Shown here in pieces: positions 17,423 to 26,675 of a stretch of DNA of 64,000 nucleotides; position 1 is the stretch's first letter; every line of letters starts with the position of its first letter. Under the pieces are notes generated by a model that saw nothing but the letters and a program-made list of their open reading frames with translations, did no database searches and was not told the origin of the DNA. The DNA is taken from assembly GCF_000214355.1 (NCBI RefSeq), contig NC_015577.1, positions 620,001 through 684,000 of the forward strand, given 5' to 3'. The position numbers and the translations under genes are program-made. Source of the stretch: Leadbettera azotonutricia ZAS-9 (GTDB lineage Bacteria; Spirochaetota; Spirochaetia; Treponematales; Breznakiellaceae).

Positions 17423-18783
17423 TGGACGATTTGCATGAAAGGATGAATATTGTCATTACAGGCCATGTGGATCACGGCAAGAGTACCTTGGTGGGCCGTC
17501 TTTTGGCAGATACCCTTACCCTACCCGAGGGCAAGCTGCAAGCGGTAAAAGATTCGTGCAAGAAAAACGGCAGGGTCTTTGAATATGCCTTTTTGCTTGA
17601 CGCCCTTGAAGACGAGCAGAAACAGGGCATTACCATAGACAGTGCCCGTATTTTTTTTAAAAGCAAAAAACGTGAATATATTATCATTGATGCGCCGGGG
17701 CATATTGAGTTTTTGCGAAATATGCTGAGCGGCGCTTCCCGTGCCGAGGCCGCAGTATTGGTAATTGACGCAGTCGAAGGGGTGGCGGAAAATTCCAAGC
17801 GTCATGGTCTCCTTCTTTCCCTTCTGGGTATTTCCCAGGTTCTCGTAGCAGTAAACAAACTTGACGCCGTGAATTACGACGAACAGGTATTTGAACGTAT
17901 CAAAAATGAATATACCGCGTACCTTGAAACCCTCAAGGTAAAACCCCTGGCTTTTGTGCCGGTGAGCGCCAGGGAGGGCAAGAACATTACCGAACCAGCC
18001 TCCGAAATGCCCTGGTACACCGGGAGCACGGTACTGGAAATACTCGATAGTTTTAAGCGTCTTTCTACTAACGAAAACAGTTTTTTTGCCATGCCTGTGC
18101 AGGATGTCTACCGTTTTAGCAACGATAATGACGATAGGCGCATTTATGCGGGAACCGTGGTAAGCGGTGAAATTTTCGTAGGCGATTCTGTAACCTTCCT
18201 GCCTTCAAAAAAAACTGCCCATGTCAAAAATATCGAAGTCTGGAATGCCCCGCCGAGGTCAAGCATTAGCACCGGAGAGGCTGCGGGCCTGACTCTTGAG
18301 GAAGAGATCTATATCAAAAGCGGCGAGGTGATGGTTAAGTCCCTGGAAAAATCCCTTGTAGAAACCAGTACCCGGGTTAGGGCCAATGTAATTTGGCTGG
18401 GGATGAGACCTTTAGGCTTCAACAAAACCTACCTCCTAAAACTCGGCTGCGCCAGGGTAGAGGCAAGACTCGAAAAAATCGAAAGCTTCCTTGGCGACGA
18501 CCGGGAAGAATACGATGAACTCCGCCGCCATGAGTGCGGCAGCGTGATACTCGGCTTTGCCCGGCCTACAGCGATCTCCAGTTTTTATGACAACGCCGAT
18601 CTGGGCCGCTTTGTGTTGGTGGATGGTTACGATGCTTCAGGGGGCGGCATTATCCTGGAAAACCTGAGCGCAAAGAAATCCTGGGAAAGCCTCAACAGTT
18701 TTGAGGGCCTTGCCGGCAAAGACAACTTTGAAGAAGAGCTTTTTGCTCTGCTAAAGAAGTATTTTCCTCAGCGGTTCGAGTAG
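17422..18783 (+). CDS. cysN: Sulfate adenylyltransferase subunit 1 (GTPase)
   Basis: This 453-residue translational-GTPase relative has G1 [13 protein letters not shown]2-region [10 protein letters not shown]3 DAPGHIEF and G4 NKLD, plus EF-Tu-like beta-barrel domains. It drives APS synthesis by CysD. There is no fused CysC kinase domain (the C-terminus ends shortly after [23 protein letters not shown]). It is the last gene of the seven-gene sulfate operon and converges on the E1-like gene with 52 bp between. Confidence 0.95.
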   Translation: MDDLHERMNIVITGHVDHGKSTLVGRLLADTLTLPEGKLQAVKDSCKKNGRVFEYAFLLDALEDEQKQGITIDSARIFFKSKKREYIIIDAPGHIEFLRNMLSGASRAEAAVLVIDAVEGVAENSKRHGLLLSLLGISQVLVAVNKLDAVNYDEQVFERIKNEYTAYLETLKVKPLAFVPVSAREGKNITEPASEMPWYTGSTVLEILDSFKRLSTNENSFFAMPVQDVYRFSNDNDDRRIYAGTVVSGEIFVGDSVTFLPSKKTAHVKNIEVWNAPPRSSISTGEAAGLTLEEEIYIKSGEVMVKSLEKSLVETSTRVRANVIWLGMRPLGFNKTYLLKLGCARVEARLEKIESFLGDDREEYDELRRHECGSVILGFARPTAISSFYDNADLGRFVLVDGYDASGGGIILENLSAKKSWESLNSFEGLAGKDNFEEELFALLKKYFPQRFE

Positions 18784-18835
18784 CATTTCTGCGTTAACAA
18801 AGGCTGTTGTGGTTAATGATTAAAGCGCCTGCTTA

Positions 18836-19660
18836 TTACCCGTTATGATACTCCTTCAGATCGCACACCGCCTGTTCATAATCAATCAGCGTTTTAATTG
18901 TCGGATGTTCACCGCAGACCTGGCAATCGGGGTTGTGCGAAAGCTTGACCTTGCGGAAATCCATAGTTAGGGCGTTATAGGTCAAAAGGTATCCGTTGAG
19001 AAGGCCCTCCATACCCAAAAGATATTTGAGGGCTTCAGTGGCCTGGAGGGTACCGATGACCCCGCCCATGACTCCGAGCACGCCGGCCTGGCGGCAGGTT
19101 GGGACTGCGTCGGCAGGCGGCGGGTTTTGGAACACGCAGCGGTAGCAGGGGCCTTTACCCGGAATGTAGGTCAAAAGCTGGCCCTGGAAGCGTATTATCC
19201 CTGCGTGGGAAAAGGGCTTGCCCAGCATGACACAGGCATCGTTGATCAAAAATTTGATGGGAAAGTTATCAGTACCATCAATAATAAAATCGTAATCCCT
19301 GTCTTTTATAATATCAGTGATATTGCTCGAATTGATCCATTCATGGTAGGTGACCACTTCGACATCGGGATTCATGGCGTTCATGGTCTCTTTTGCCGAG
19401 ATGACCTTGGGCTTTCCCACATCCGGAGTGGAGTGGATGATCTGGCGCTGGAGGTTGGAGAGGTCCACAACATCTGCGTCGGCTATGCCTATGGTTCCCA
19501 TGCCGGCGGCCGCAAGGTACATGGCTGCTGGCGCGCCCAGGCCGCCCGCGCCTATGATGAGGACTTTGCCCCCCATGATGCGCTTCTGGCCTTTGACGCC
19601 AACTTCCTTCAATATAATATGGCGTGAATAGCGTTCAAGCTGTTCATCGGAAAAGGCCAT
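18836..19660 (-). CDS. E1-like activating enzyme (ThiF/MoeB/HesA family)
   Basis: The 274-residue protein has the ATP-binding glycine loop VLIIGAGGLGAPAAMYLA, zinc Cys pairs PCYRC and DCQVC, and a probable catalytic Cys in VPTCRQAG. Such enzymes adenylate the C-terminal glycine of a ThiS/MoaD-like carrier and help convert it to a thiocarboxylate. Its stop-start junction with the TusA-like gene overlaps by 1 bp, and it is cotranscribed with sulfite reductase. The natural partner is probably the carrier at 11599-11808. Thiazole or molybdopterin roles cannot be excluded. Confidence 0.9.
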   Translation of the reverse strand: MAFSDEQLERYSRHIILKEVGVKGQKRIMGGKVLIIGAGGLGAPAAMYLAAAGMGTIGIADADVVDLSNLQRQIIHSTPDVGKPKVISAKETMNAMNPDVEVVTYHEWINSSNITDIIKDRDYDFIIDGTDNFPIKFLINDACVMLGKPFSHAGIIRFQGQLLTYIPGKGPCYRCVFQNPPPADAVPTCRQAGVLGVMGGVIGTLQATEALKYLLGMEGLLNGYLLTYNALTMDFRKVKLSHNPDCQVCGEHPTIKTLIDYEQAVCDLKEYHNG

Positions 19661-19929
19661 CAGTTAACTCCTGCGGAGGAAGAAAGTCCCCCCTTGACCA
19701 CCGTGAGGAGAAAGGTGCCGTCCTCCGATTGTGTGACATTTGTCACCTTGTGGCCCTCGTCTTTAAGGCTGCGGGGAACATTCTGAATGGGCTCGCCTGC
19801 ATTGAGGCGGACTTCGAGCACCTGTCCATCGTCCAGTTCTTCAAGGGCAACTTTGGTTTTTACAAAGGTAACAGGGCACACTACAGTGGTGATATCCACC
19901 TTTGCGTCTATATGCTGGGCGTCGCTCAT
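19660..19929 (-). CDS. TusA/SirA-like sulfur-transfer protein
   Basis: An 89-residue TusA-fold protein with the persulfide-carrying Cys18 in VVCPVTFVKTKVALEEL. It likely relays sulfur between the sulfite reductase product and the carrier or E1 enzyme encoded next to it. The C-terminal tail (KGGLSSSAGVN) is flexible. It overlaps sulfite reductase by 4 bp. The role in this pathway is inferred from context. The fold call is secure. Confidence 0.9.
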   Translation of the reverse strand: MSDAQHIDAKVDITTVVCPVTFVKTKVALEELDDGQVLEVRLNAGEPIQNVPRSLKDEGHKVTNVTQSEDGTFLLTVVKGGLSSSAGVN

Positions 19930-20792
19930 GCAAGGGCCTCCTCTAAATCTTTTTTAAGAACGTCGGCGCCTATACGGGCTATGGTTTTTCCCAGGCGTTC
20001 TGAGGGCTTGCCATGGGCTTTGTAAAATTTGATGACCCCGTCGGCAGCCTTAAAAACCTGGGGTTTTTCAAAGATCAGGGGAAGGAGGCGGAGTCCTTCT
20101 TTTATGTCATTGCCGAACATACCGCCGAATGAGAGCACATAGCCGCTCTTGCCCTTCCAGGCTTCTGTGGGGCAGCTTTTGACGCACTTGCCGCAATAGA
20201 CGCAGCCCTTTTCATCAAAGGCTAGATCTTTTTTATCTTTATCAACCTTGACGACGTTCACGGGGCACACTGCTTCGCAGACTCCGCAGAAGGTACAGGC
20301 TGGTTTTTCCCAGACCGGGAAGATGCCGCCCTTGATGCCGAAGTCGTTTTCCTCGGCCTTGAGGCAATTGTTCTTGCAGCCTGTGATCCCAATCTTGAAT
20401 TTGTGGGGCAGTTCGAGGCCGAAGTAGCGCTGGTCGAGCTCTTTTGCCAGATCGCTGGTTTCTATAGACCCCGAAGGGCAGACTGTTTTGCCCTGACAGG
20501 CCGTCACTGTCCTGACCCTGGGGCCGCAGACCCCGATCAGCACATTCGCCGAGGCCAGATCCTGCTTCACTTTTTCGATATCCGCAAGATCAATGAAGGG
20601 GATTTCGACCCCCTGGCGGGAGGTGAAGTGCACATAGCCCTTGCCGTATTTCCTGGCAACCTCGCTGATCTTGTCAAGCTGGGCTGAACCTATCTGCCCG
20701 CCTATAACTTTGAGCCGCATGGAGAATTTGTCTTTTTGAACCTGCCGCATGAATCCGTCCTTTTTTAGGGCGGCATAATCTGTTTCAGCCAT
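19926..20792 (-). CDS. Compact siroheme sulfite reductase with two ferredoxin-type clusters
   Basis: The 288-residue protein joins a nitrite/sulfite reductase core to an inserted 2x[4Fe-4S] ferredoxin segment. Siroheme-cluster ligands are C99-X5-C105 and C139-X3-C143. Ferredoxin motifs are C166xxCxxCxxxC176 and C197xxCxxCxxxC207. It is far shorter than CysI and resembles AsrC-like or small assimilatory reductases of anaerobes. It would reduce sulfite from CysH to sulfide, using siroheme from the 8.1-11.2 kb operon. AAGGAG sits 7 nt before ATG 20792. Confidence 0.88.
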   Translation of the reverse strand: MAETDYAALKKDGFMRQVQKDKFSMRLKVIGGQIGSAQLDKISEVARKYGKGYVHFTSRQGVEIPFIDLADIEKVKQDLASANVLIGVCGPRVRTVTACQGKTVCPSGSIETSDLAKELDQRYFGLELPHKFKIGITGCKNNCLKAEENDFGIKGGIFPVWEKPACTFCGVCEAVCPVNVVKVDKDKKDLAFDEKGCVYCGKCVKSCPTEAWKGKSGYVLSFGGMFGNDIKEGLRLLPLIFEKPQVFKAADGVIKFYKAHGKPSERLGKTIARIGADVLKKDLEEALA

Positions 20793-20803
20793 TCATAACT
20801 CCT

Positions 20804-20825
20804 TACTAAAACACTAGGCATTATA
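20804..20825 (-). promoter_or_regulatory. Shared sulfur-operon motif, sulfite reductase operon promoter
   Basis: TATAATGCCT, three bases, then GTTTTAGTA on the minus strand, identical at 19 of 22 positions to the site before the ThiS-like operon. It lies just upstream of the ribosome site of the sulfite reductase gene. Confidence 0.6.
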
Positions 20826-20850
20826 AGATAACATGAAAATAGGTAATGGG

Positions 20851-22227
20851 TCAAGTTTGCGCGTTGTTCGGCGCTGCTGCGGGCTCTTCCTTGAGCTGCC
20901 TCAGCACCCGGTTTGCAAGAGGGATTGCCAGGATGAAAGCCATGAGATCCGCCACAGGCAGGGCTAGCTGTATCCCGAAAAGGCCAAGAAGAGGGGTAAG
21001 TATGAAGAGGCCGGGGAGGAGAAAAAGCCCTTGTCTTGACATGGACAATATAGAAGCCTCCAGAGCCTTGCCCATGGTCTGGGTCATCATGTTGCTCATT
21101 ACCACCCAGGCTGAGAAGGGGAGGCTGATGCAGTAGAGCCTGAGCCCCAGGGTACCTATGCGTATAACTTCGGGATCATCTTCGCGGAAGAAGGCGATGA
21201 TCACAGGCGCAAAGATAGCAAGCAAAACAGCAGCCGCAAAAAGGACGCAGGTCGAGAGGCGCACGCAGAACCAGAAGGCCTTTTTCAAGCGCTTGTAGAG
21301 TTTGGCCCCGTAGTTAAAGCCGCAGACAGGCTGGAAGCCTTGGCCGAAGCCGAGCATTAAGGAGCCTGCGAACATGTAGACCCTGTTGACAATGGAGATG
21401 GCCGCAATGCCCGCATCCCCATGTATGCCCGCCATGTGGTTGATGATCACTGTCGCAATGCTCATGAGGCCCTGGCGAAGCAGGGCGGGGAGGCCGCCTT
21501 TTATCATTTCGCGGTATATCGAGAAGCTTGGGGAAAAATGGCTGAACTTAATGGGGATGTTCTCTTTCTTTTTGCAGCAGCTCCAGAGTATGAGGAAACT
21601 CACCATCTGGCTTATCATGGTGGCAATCGCAGCCCCTTTTATCCCCATGCTAAAAACAAAGATGAAGAGGGGATCCAAAAAGATATTGAGGATTGCCCCC
21701 GAAACCATGCCGACCAGGGCCATGGAAGCGCTGCCCTGAAAGCGGAGCTGCTGGTTCAGCACCATTGAGGAGGTCATCCATGGACCGGCCAGTAATATAT
21801 AGAAGAGATATTCTGTAGCGTAGGGGAGTATAGTCGGTGTTGAACCCAGGGCCAATGCCAGAGGCCCTCTGAAGATAAGGCCAAGGACGCAGAGTATGGC
21901 TACGAAGACAAAGGCAGAGATAAAACCCGTGGCGGCCATGCAGGAGGCCTTTTCTGTTTCCCTGGCGCCCAGCACTCTGGACATGTAGTTCCCCGATCCC
22001 TGGCCGAAAAAAAAGCCCATAGCCTGTATGATGGCCATGAGGGGAAATGACACGCCTACCGCCGCAACCGCGCTTGTTCCCAGAGAACCCACAAAGTAGG
22101 TATCTGCCATATTATACAGAGCGGAAATGAGCATGATCACGATGCTGGGAACCGCCAGTCTCAGCACCAAGCCTATTACCGGCGCGGTAGTCATCTGGAT
22201 AAATCGCTCACTCTTCTGTTCAGGCAT
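20851..22227 (-). CDS. MATE-family multidrug/organic-cation exporter
   Basis: A 458-residue membrane protein of the MATE fold with about twelve helices. N-terminal blocks are APVIGLVLRLAVPSIVIMLISALYNMADTYFVG, and the second half has FGQGFQPVCGFNYGAKLYKR. It probably uses an Na+ or H+ gradient to export small molecules, with the substrate unknown. It is monocistronic and lies between the sulfite reductase operon and metK, divergent from metK. A second, unrelated-looking MATE gene is at 56453. Confidence 0.93.
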   Translation of the reverse strand: MPEQKSERFIQMTTAPVIGLVLRLAVPSIVIMLISALYNMADTYFVGSLGTSAVAAVGVSFPLMAIIQAMGFFFGQGSGNYMSRVLGARETEKASCMAATGFISAFVFVAILCVLGLIFRGPLALALGSTPTILPYATEYLFYILLAGPWMTSSMVLNQQLRFQGSASMALVGMVSGAILNIFLDPLFIFVFSMGIKGAAIATMISQMVSFLILWSCCKKKENIPIKFSHFSPSFSIYREMIKGGLPALLRQGLMSIATVIINHMAGIHGDAGIAAISIVNRVYMFAGSLMLGFGQGFQPVCGFNYGAKLYKRLKKAFWFCVRLSTCVLFAAAVLLAIFAPVIIAFFREDDPEVIRIGTLGLRLYCISLPFSAWVVMSNMMTQTMGKALEASILSMSRQGLFLLPGLFILTPLLGLFGIQLALPVADLMAFILAIPLANRVLRQLKEEPAAAPNNAQT

Positions 22228-22275
22228 TATTTTCCTTCTTTTTTTTCGATTTTACAGGAAAAACTTAAAAAAGTA

Positions 22276-22304
22276 TTGACAAGATCTTATAAATCTTATT
22301 AAAT
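22276..22304 (+). promoter_or_regulatory. Candidate sigma70-type promoter of metK and the nitrogenase-like operon
   Basis: TTGACA (22276-22281), 17 bp, then TTAAAT (22299-22304). The leader of about 60 nt contains short inverted pairs such as AATAC-N4-GTATT but no recognisable SAM riboswitch. The shared sulfur motif seen in the other operons is not found here. GGGAGG precedes ATG 22364. Confidence 0.55.
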
Positions 22305-22363
22305 ACCTATGTATTATATCCTATAAAAGTGATCGGAATTATAAGAATTTTAGGGAGGCCCAA

Positions 22364-23539
22364 ATGGCACGGCTTTTTACATCAGAATCGGTAACCGAAG
22401 GTCATCCGGACAAACTCTGCGATCAGATCTCGGATTCGATTCTGGATGCCCTTCTCAAAGAAGATCCGGAGTCCCGTGTAGCGTGTGAAACCCTGGCCAC
22501 TACCGGGCTGGTGCTGGTGGCCGGGGAAATTTCAACCAAAGCATACGTGGATATACCTAATGTGGTCAGGAAGACTATTGCCGAAATCGGCTATACGGAT
22601 AATTCGGGGGGCTTCGATGCAAAAACATGCGCAGTCCTGGTAGCCTTGGATGAACAGTCCCCGGATATTGCCCAGGGAGTGAACAAGGCTCTTGAGGCAA
22701 GGGAGGGCAAGGATGATCAGGAAACTGGCGCGGGGGATCAGGGCATGGTATTTGGCTATGCTTCCGACGAAACCCCGGTGTATCTTCCGGCGCCCATATT
22801 CTATGCCCACGCCCTTACCCGAAAACTGGCGGAGGTTCGGAAAAATGGAACCTTACCGTACTTGAGGCCCGATGGCAAATCCCAGGTGACCGTTGAGTAT
22901 GACGACGCAGGGAAAGTTAAGCGTATTCATACTATTGTGCTCTCGGCCCAGCATGACGCCGAGGTGAGCCAGGAAACCCTAAGGGAAGGGATAATCCAAA
23001 AGGTGATAAAAGCAGCCCTGCCCGGGGAGCTTTTGGATGCCCAGACCAGGTATCTGATAAACCCGACTGGCCGTTTTCATGTGGGTGGACCCCAGGGAGA
23101 TTCGGGGCTCACAGGCAGAAAAATTGTGGTCGATACCTACGGAGGGGTAGGCCGCCACGGAGGCGGCGCTTTTTCCGGCAAGGATCCGACCAAGGTGGAC
23201 AGATCCGCAGCTTATGCAGCCCGGTGGATTGCCAAGAACCTTGTGGCAGCCGGTTTTGCAAAACGCCTTGAAGTGGAGATCGCTTATGCAATCGGGGTTG
23301 CCCGGCCTGTTTCTATCGCGGTGGATACCTTCGGCACAGGAAAACTGCCTGAAGAAAAAATCGTGGCAATCATAGAAAAAGAATTTGATCTGCGCCCCGA
23401 TGGGATTATCAAGCAGTTCAATCTGCGCAGGCCCATCTACAGGCAGACTGCAGCGTATGGCCATTTTGGCAGGGCGGACATCGATCTCCCCTGGGAAAAA
23501 TTGGATAAAGTCGAAGTTCTTAAAAGGAGTATTTCATGA
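22364..23539 (+). CDS. metK: S-adenosylmethionine synthetase
   Basis: This 391-residue enzyme makes SAM from methionine and ATP. All main blocks are present: [28 protein letters not shown] and [19 protein letters not shown]. It overlaps the radical SAM gene by ATGA and heads a run of eight same-strand genes through to 31114. The placement suggests SAM supply for the radical SAM enzyme or product methylation. Whether it is the cell's only MetK or a dedicated extra copy cannot be told here. Confidence 0.96.
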   Translation: MARLFTSESVTEGHPDKLCDQISDSILDALLKEDPESRVACETLATTGLVLVAGEISTKAYVDIPNVVRKTIAEIGYTDNSGGFDAKTCAVLVALDEQSPDIAQGVNKALEAREGKDDQETGAGDQGMVFGYASDETPVYLPAPIFYAHALTRKLAEVRKNGTLPYLRPDGKSQVTVEYDDAGKVKRIHTIVLSAQHDAEVSQETLREGIIQKVIKAALPGELLDAQTRYLINPTGRFHVGGPQGDSGLTGRKIVVDTYGGVGRHGGGAFSGKDPTKVDRSAAYAARWIAKNLVAAGFAKRLEVEIAYAIGVARPVSIAVDTFGTGKLPEEKIVAIIEKEFDLRPDGIIKQFNLRRPIYRQTAAYGHFGRADIDLPWEKLDKVEVLKRSIS

Positions 23540-24756
23540 GCATTTATGGAGAAGTTAAGAAATCAAAACTGTTGGATGAGATTTACCTGAAAAACCGTAT
23601 CCTGGTTGAAGGCCTCTCTTTTGAACCCGGGATTTTCAAAAACCTGGATCTGGGGAACAGGTTCATCGAACAGGTGAATGTGCTTTTTGCGGTTGATAAG
23701 CATGCCCACAATTCAGTGGAATTTCCCGGATGCTTTCTCACCCCCCTGGGAAATTACCGCACCCAGATACGGTGGAACCAGCAGAGCCCCCTTTCCCTGG
23801 TGTACGAGGATGGACAGTTCAACATTCGGGATCAGGGCAAGCCGGTTATAGAAAAGGTCAAGTTTGCAAAACGGCCTGACTATTACCGGCGCAAGACTTC
23901 TGACGGGACAGACATGCGGACTGTAGCCACGGATAACGGGAACGGGGCGATGTTTGTTTCATACAGCAACGAATGCTCTCTAAAAGAGAAGGGCCTGGAT
24001 TGCCGCTTTTGCAATATCAATGCGACCAAATCCATTTATGGCGATTCCCAGAACATTAAATGGAAGACCCCTCAGCAGGTGGGCGAAACCATTGCGGCAG
24101 GCTACAACGAAGGCTTTGACCATGTGACAATCAGTGGAGGATTTATTTCCGAGCGCCGTGAAGTGGAATACTACATCGATGTGGCAGAGGCGATTCAGGA
24201 ACATACAGGGCTTCAGGATTTTAACGGTACCGGCGTTATCGGGGCGCCTTTGGATCTGGATGTTTTTGAAAAATACAAGGAAGCGGGCTATCGTACTATG
24301 GCGACAAATATAGAACTCTGGAACGAAAAGATGTTCGATGTGATTTGTCCCGGGAAAGCCCAGCTTTGCGGGGGCCGGCAGAATTGGCTCAATGCCCTGG
24401 ATGAAGAAGTGAGGGTTTTTGGAAAATACAAGGTGCGTTCCACCATGGTGGCAGGCATTGAACCCAAAGAGTCCCTTCTTGAAGGGGTAGAATATCTGAT
24501 CGAACGGGGTGTCATTGCCCAGCCGAGCCAGTGGAACGTGAACGTGGGTTCACCCCTTGAGGGGCACAGGACTCCGAACCAGGACTGGCACTGGGATGTC
24601 TTTGAAAAGACCGTGACCCTCTATATCAAGCATGGGATCACCTGGGACGAACTGCGGGATTCAAATGCAGGAACCGATGCGGTCCCCTTTGACCTCTACC
24701 GTCTGGAACAGGGGATCGAGCTCAACGAAGCGGAAAAACTTAAATATACCGCATAA
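23536..24756 (+). CDS. Radical SAM enzyme with CX8CX2C motif, nitrogenase-like cluster
   Basis: The 406-residue protein has Cys147, Cys156 and Cys159 in the segment [19 protein letters not shown]. This is a CX8CX2C spacing instead of CX3CX2C. A glycine-rich HVTISGGF around residue 200 fits the SAM-binding strand, and the later part ([23 protein letters not shown]) looks like the second half of a TIM barrel. An N-terminal region of about 140 residues precedes the motif. I do not recognise a characterised family. Location suggests a cofactor-maturation or substrate-modifying role for the NifH/D/K-like proteins. AAAGGAG precedes the start. Confidence 0.85.
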   Translation: MSIYGEVKKSKLLDEIYLKNRILVEGLSFEPGIFKNLDLGNRFIEQVNVLFAVDKHAHNSVEFPGCFLTPLGNYRTQIRWNQQSPLSLVYEDGQFNIRDQGKPVIEKVKFAKRPDYYRRKTSDGTDMRTVATDNGNGAMFVSYSNECSLKEKGLDCRFCNINATKSIYGDSQNIKWKTPQQVGETIAAGYNEGFDHVTISGGFISERREVEYYIDVAEAIQEHTGLQDFNGTGVIGAPLDLDVFEKYKEAGYRTMATNIELWNEKMFDVICPGKAQLCGGRQNWLNALDEEVRVFGKYKVRSTMVAGIEPKESLLEGVEYLIERGVIAQPSQWNVNVGSPLEGHRTPNQDWHWDVFEKTVTLYIKHGITWDELRDSNAGTDAVPFDLYRLEQGIELNEAEKLKYTA

Positions 24757-24783
24757 ACAGTTTAATCAAAAGGAAGAAATTTT

Positions 24784-25806
24784 ATGAAAACAGTAAAGTT
24801 GCCATTAGTTGCAATAGTGTTAATAACGTCCCTCGTTCTCTTTAGTTGCTCTGGTAAAAAAGAAGCGGCAGCTCCTGCTGCCGGGTCTGCGGCTGTGGCA
24901 GAAAAACCCTTCGTCATAAGGGTCGGGGCCGACAGCGCCAATTTTTCCTACCAGTTCCGGGTTGCCCAGAAGGCGGGTATTTTTGATAAATACAATATCA
25001 AAGCTGAAATATTAACCTTCTCCTATGGCATTGATACCATAAATGCCGCCATCCTTGGTGAAACGGATTCAGCCGAAGCCATGGATTTTGCGGCGGCTTC
25101 CCGGTTCTCTGAGAGCAACAAGCTCAGGGTGTTGGCTACCATCACTACCTCGGTTCCCGGGGGGAGCCACCTTTATGTGCGGCACAATGACATCAAGACC
25201 CCGGCTGATCTTAAGGGGAAGCGCATTGGCGTACAGAAGGCTACTGCCAACGAGTATACCTGGGCCCGGCTTTTTGAAAAATATGGCCTCAAGAAAGAAG
25301 ATGTAAACCATGTGTACCTGGGTTCCAATGCGGAACTCCTGGCTGCTTATCAGTCCAACGAAATAGACGCCCTCTGGGTGGGCGCTGATATTGAAAAAGC
25401 CATACAGGAGATCCCTGCCAGCAGGAACCTGGGGGACAACTCCCTCTCGGGCTATCTGTCCCGGGGTTTCCTGCTCCTGGACGCGGATGTGATCGCCAAA
25501 GAGCCCGCCGGTGTGGAACGCTTCCTGAAAGCCCTGGACGAGGCGACTGCTTATATAAAGGGCCATCCCGATGAAACCGCCAAGATAGCTTACGATGATC
25601 TGAAGATACCCCTGGATGCAGCTCTTAAAAGCATCTCGGCAATAAATTACGAACTCAGGCTTACCCAGGAAGATCTGGATCAGATCACCAATGTGGCAAA
25701 TTGGTCGATTGACAACGGCCTTATCAGGAACCGTTACAACATCAACGATTTTGTGGATCTGAAGCCCTTGCGCAATGCCCTGCCTGATCGGGTAACTGTC
25801 CAATAA
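24784..25806 (+). CDS. ABC transporter substrate-binding lipoprotein, NMT1/SsuA/TauA class
   Basis: A 340-residue lipoprotein with lipobox LVLFSCS and an Ala-rich linker. The mature domain has the family pattern of a nitrate/sulfonate/taurine-type binding protein: FVIRVGADSANFSYQFRVAQKAGIFDKY, DLKGKRIGVQKATANEYTW and AYQSNEIDALWVG. It captures the ligand outside the membrane for the ATPase and permease encoded next. The ligand cannot be deduced. An organosulfur, nitrogenous or tetrapyrrole-like compound is possible. Ribosome site AAGGAAG is upstream. Confidence 0.9.
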   Translation: MKTVKLPLVAIVLITSLVLFSCSGKKEAAAPAAGSAAVAEKPFVIRVGADSANFSYQFRVAQKAGIFDKYNIKAEILTFSYGIDTINAAILGETDSAEAMDFAAASRFSESNKLRVLATITTSVPGGSHLYVRHNDIKTPADLKGKRIGVQKATANEYTWARLFEKYGLKKEDVNHVYLGSNAELLAAYQSNEIDALWVGADIEKAIQEIPASRNLGDNSLSGYLSRGFLLLDADVIAKEPAGVERFLKALDEATAYIKGHPDETAKIAYDDLKIPLDAALKSISAINYELRLTQEDLDQITNVANWSIDNGLIRNRYNINDFVDLKPLRNALPDRVTVQ

Positions 25807-25815
25807 GGAATAATT

Positions 25816-26664
25816 ATGTCGGAAGCAGCAGTGATTAATGATCTGCGTACCGCCATTAGGGACGAGGCTGCGGTGGGGCAGCCCGTCTACAGCGGCCCCC
25901 TGATCCGGATTAAGGATATGTCCCTGAGCTATCAGGGTGAAAAAAAGGAAGCCCCGGTCAATGTCCTTGCCGGGGTGAACCTCGAAATCCAAAAAGGCGA
26001 ATTCCATATACTCCTGGGTCCTTCTGGCTGTGGAAAATCCACTCTTCTCAATGTTATTGTAGGGTATCTTAAGAATTCCGGCGGGGAAGTAACCATTTAT
26101 GGAAAGAAGATCGAAAAGCCCGGCAGGGATCGGGGCATGGTTTTCCAGAATGCGGATTCGGCGATCTTCCCCTGGCTCACAGTACAGCAAAATGTGGAAT
26201 TCGGCCTCAAGATGAGGGGGGTTAATAAAAAGGAACGCCGTGTAACAGCCCTGCATTATATCGCATTGGTTGGCTTGAACGGTCATGAGAAGAAATTTCC
26301 CAACGAGCTTTCTGGGGGTATGAAACAGCGCACCCAGATTGCCAGGCTTCTCGCCAACGATTCGGATATCCTGGTAATGGATGAACCTTTCGGCGCCCTG
26401 GATGCCCAGACTCGTCGGATCATGCAGGGGGAATTGGCCAGGACCTGGCGGGAAACGAATAACACCATTGTTTTTGTCACCCATGATATTCAGGAAGCCA
26501 TCCTGCTGGGACAGCATATCCATATTATGTCCCGGGCGCCCAATGCGAAGATTTTTAAAACCTATGACACCGATCTGCCCTACCCCCGGAAAGAATCTGA
26601 TCCGAAATTCCAGGATCTCTTCAGCCGGATTCAGGGGCATTTTGATTTCGGCGGCGGCATTTAA
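25816..26664 (+). CDS. ABC transporter ATP-binding protein, NitT/TauT class
   Basis: The 282-residue ATPase has Walker A LGPSGCGKSTLLN, signature ELSGGMKQRTQIARLL and Walker [13 protein letters not shown]. An N-terminal extension of about 35 residues precedes the nucleotide domain. It starts 9 bp after the binding protein and 11 bp before the permease. It powers the importer for the nitrogenase-like system's presumed substrate. Confidence 0.93.
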   Translation: MSEAAVINDLRTAIRDEAAVGQPVYSGPLIRIKDMSLSYQGEKKEAPVNVLAGVNLEIQKGEFHILLGPSGCGKSTLLNVIVGYLKNSGGEVTIYGKKIEKPGRDRGMVFQNADSAIFPWLTVQQNVEFGLKMRGVNKKERRVTALHYIALVGLNGHEKKFPNELSGGMKQRTQIARLLANDSDILVMDEPFGALDAQTRRIMQGELARTWRETNNTIVFVTHDIQEAILLGQHIHIMSRAPNAKIFKTYDTDLPYPRKESDPKFQDLFSRIQGHFDFGGGI

Positions 26665-26675
26665 AAGGAGTTCCT

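Noticed and set aside
22305-22363. SAM riboswitch in the metK leader
   Set aside because: The leader is only about 60 nt and lacks the paired helices and conserved core of SAM-I, SAM-II or SAM/SAH types.
25069-26640. A 523-codon minus-strand frame across the substrate-binding protein and ATPase genes
   Set aside because: It spans two conserved plus-strand genes and the gap between them, and its product has low-complexity antisense character.
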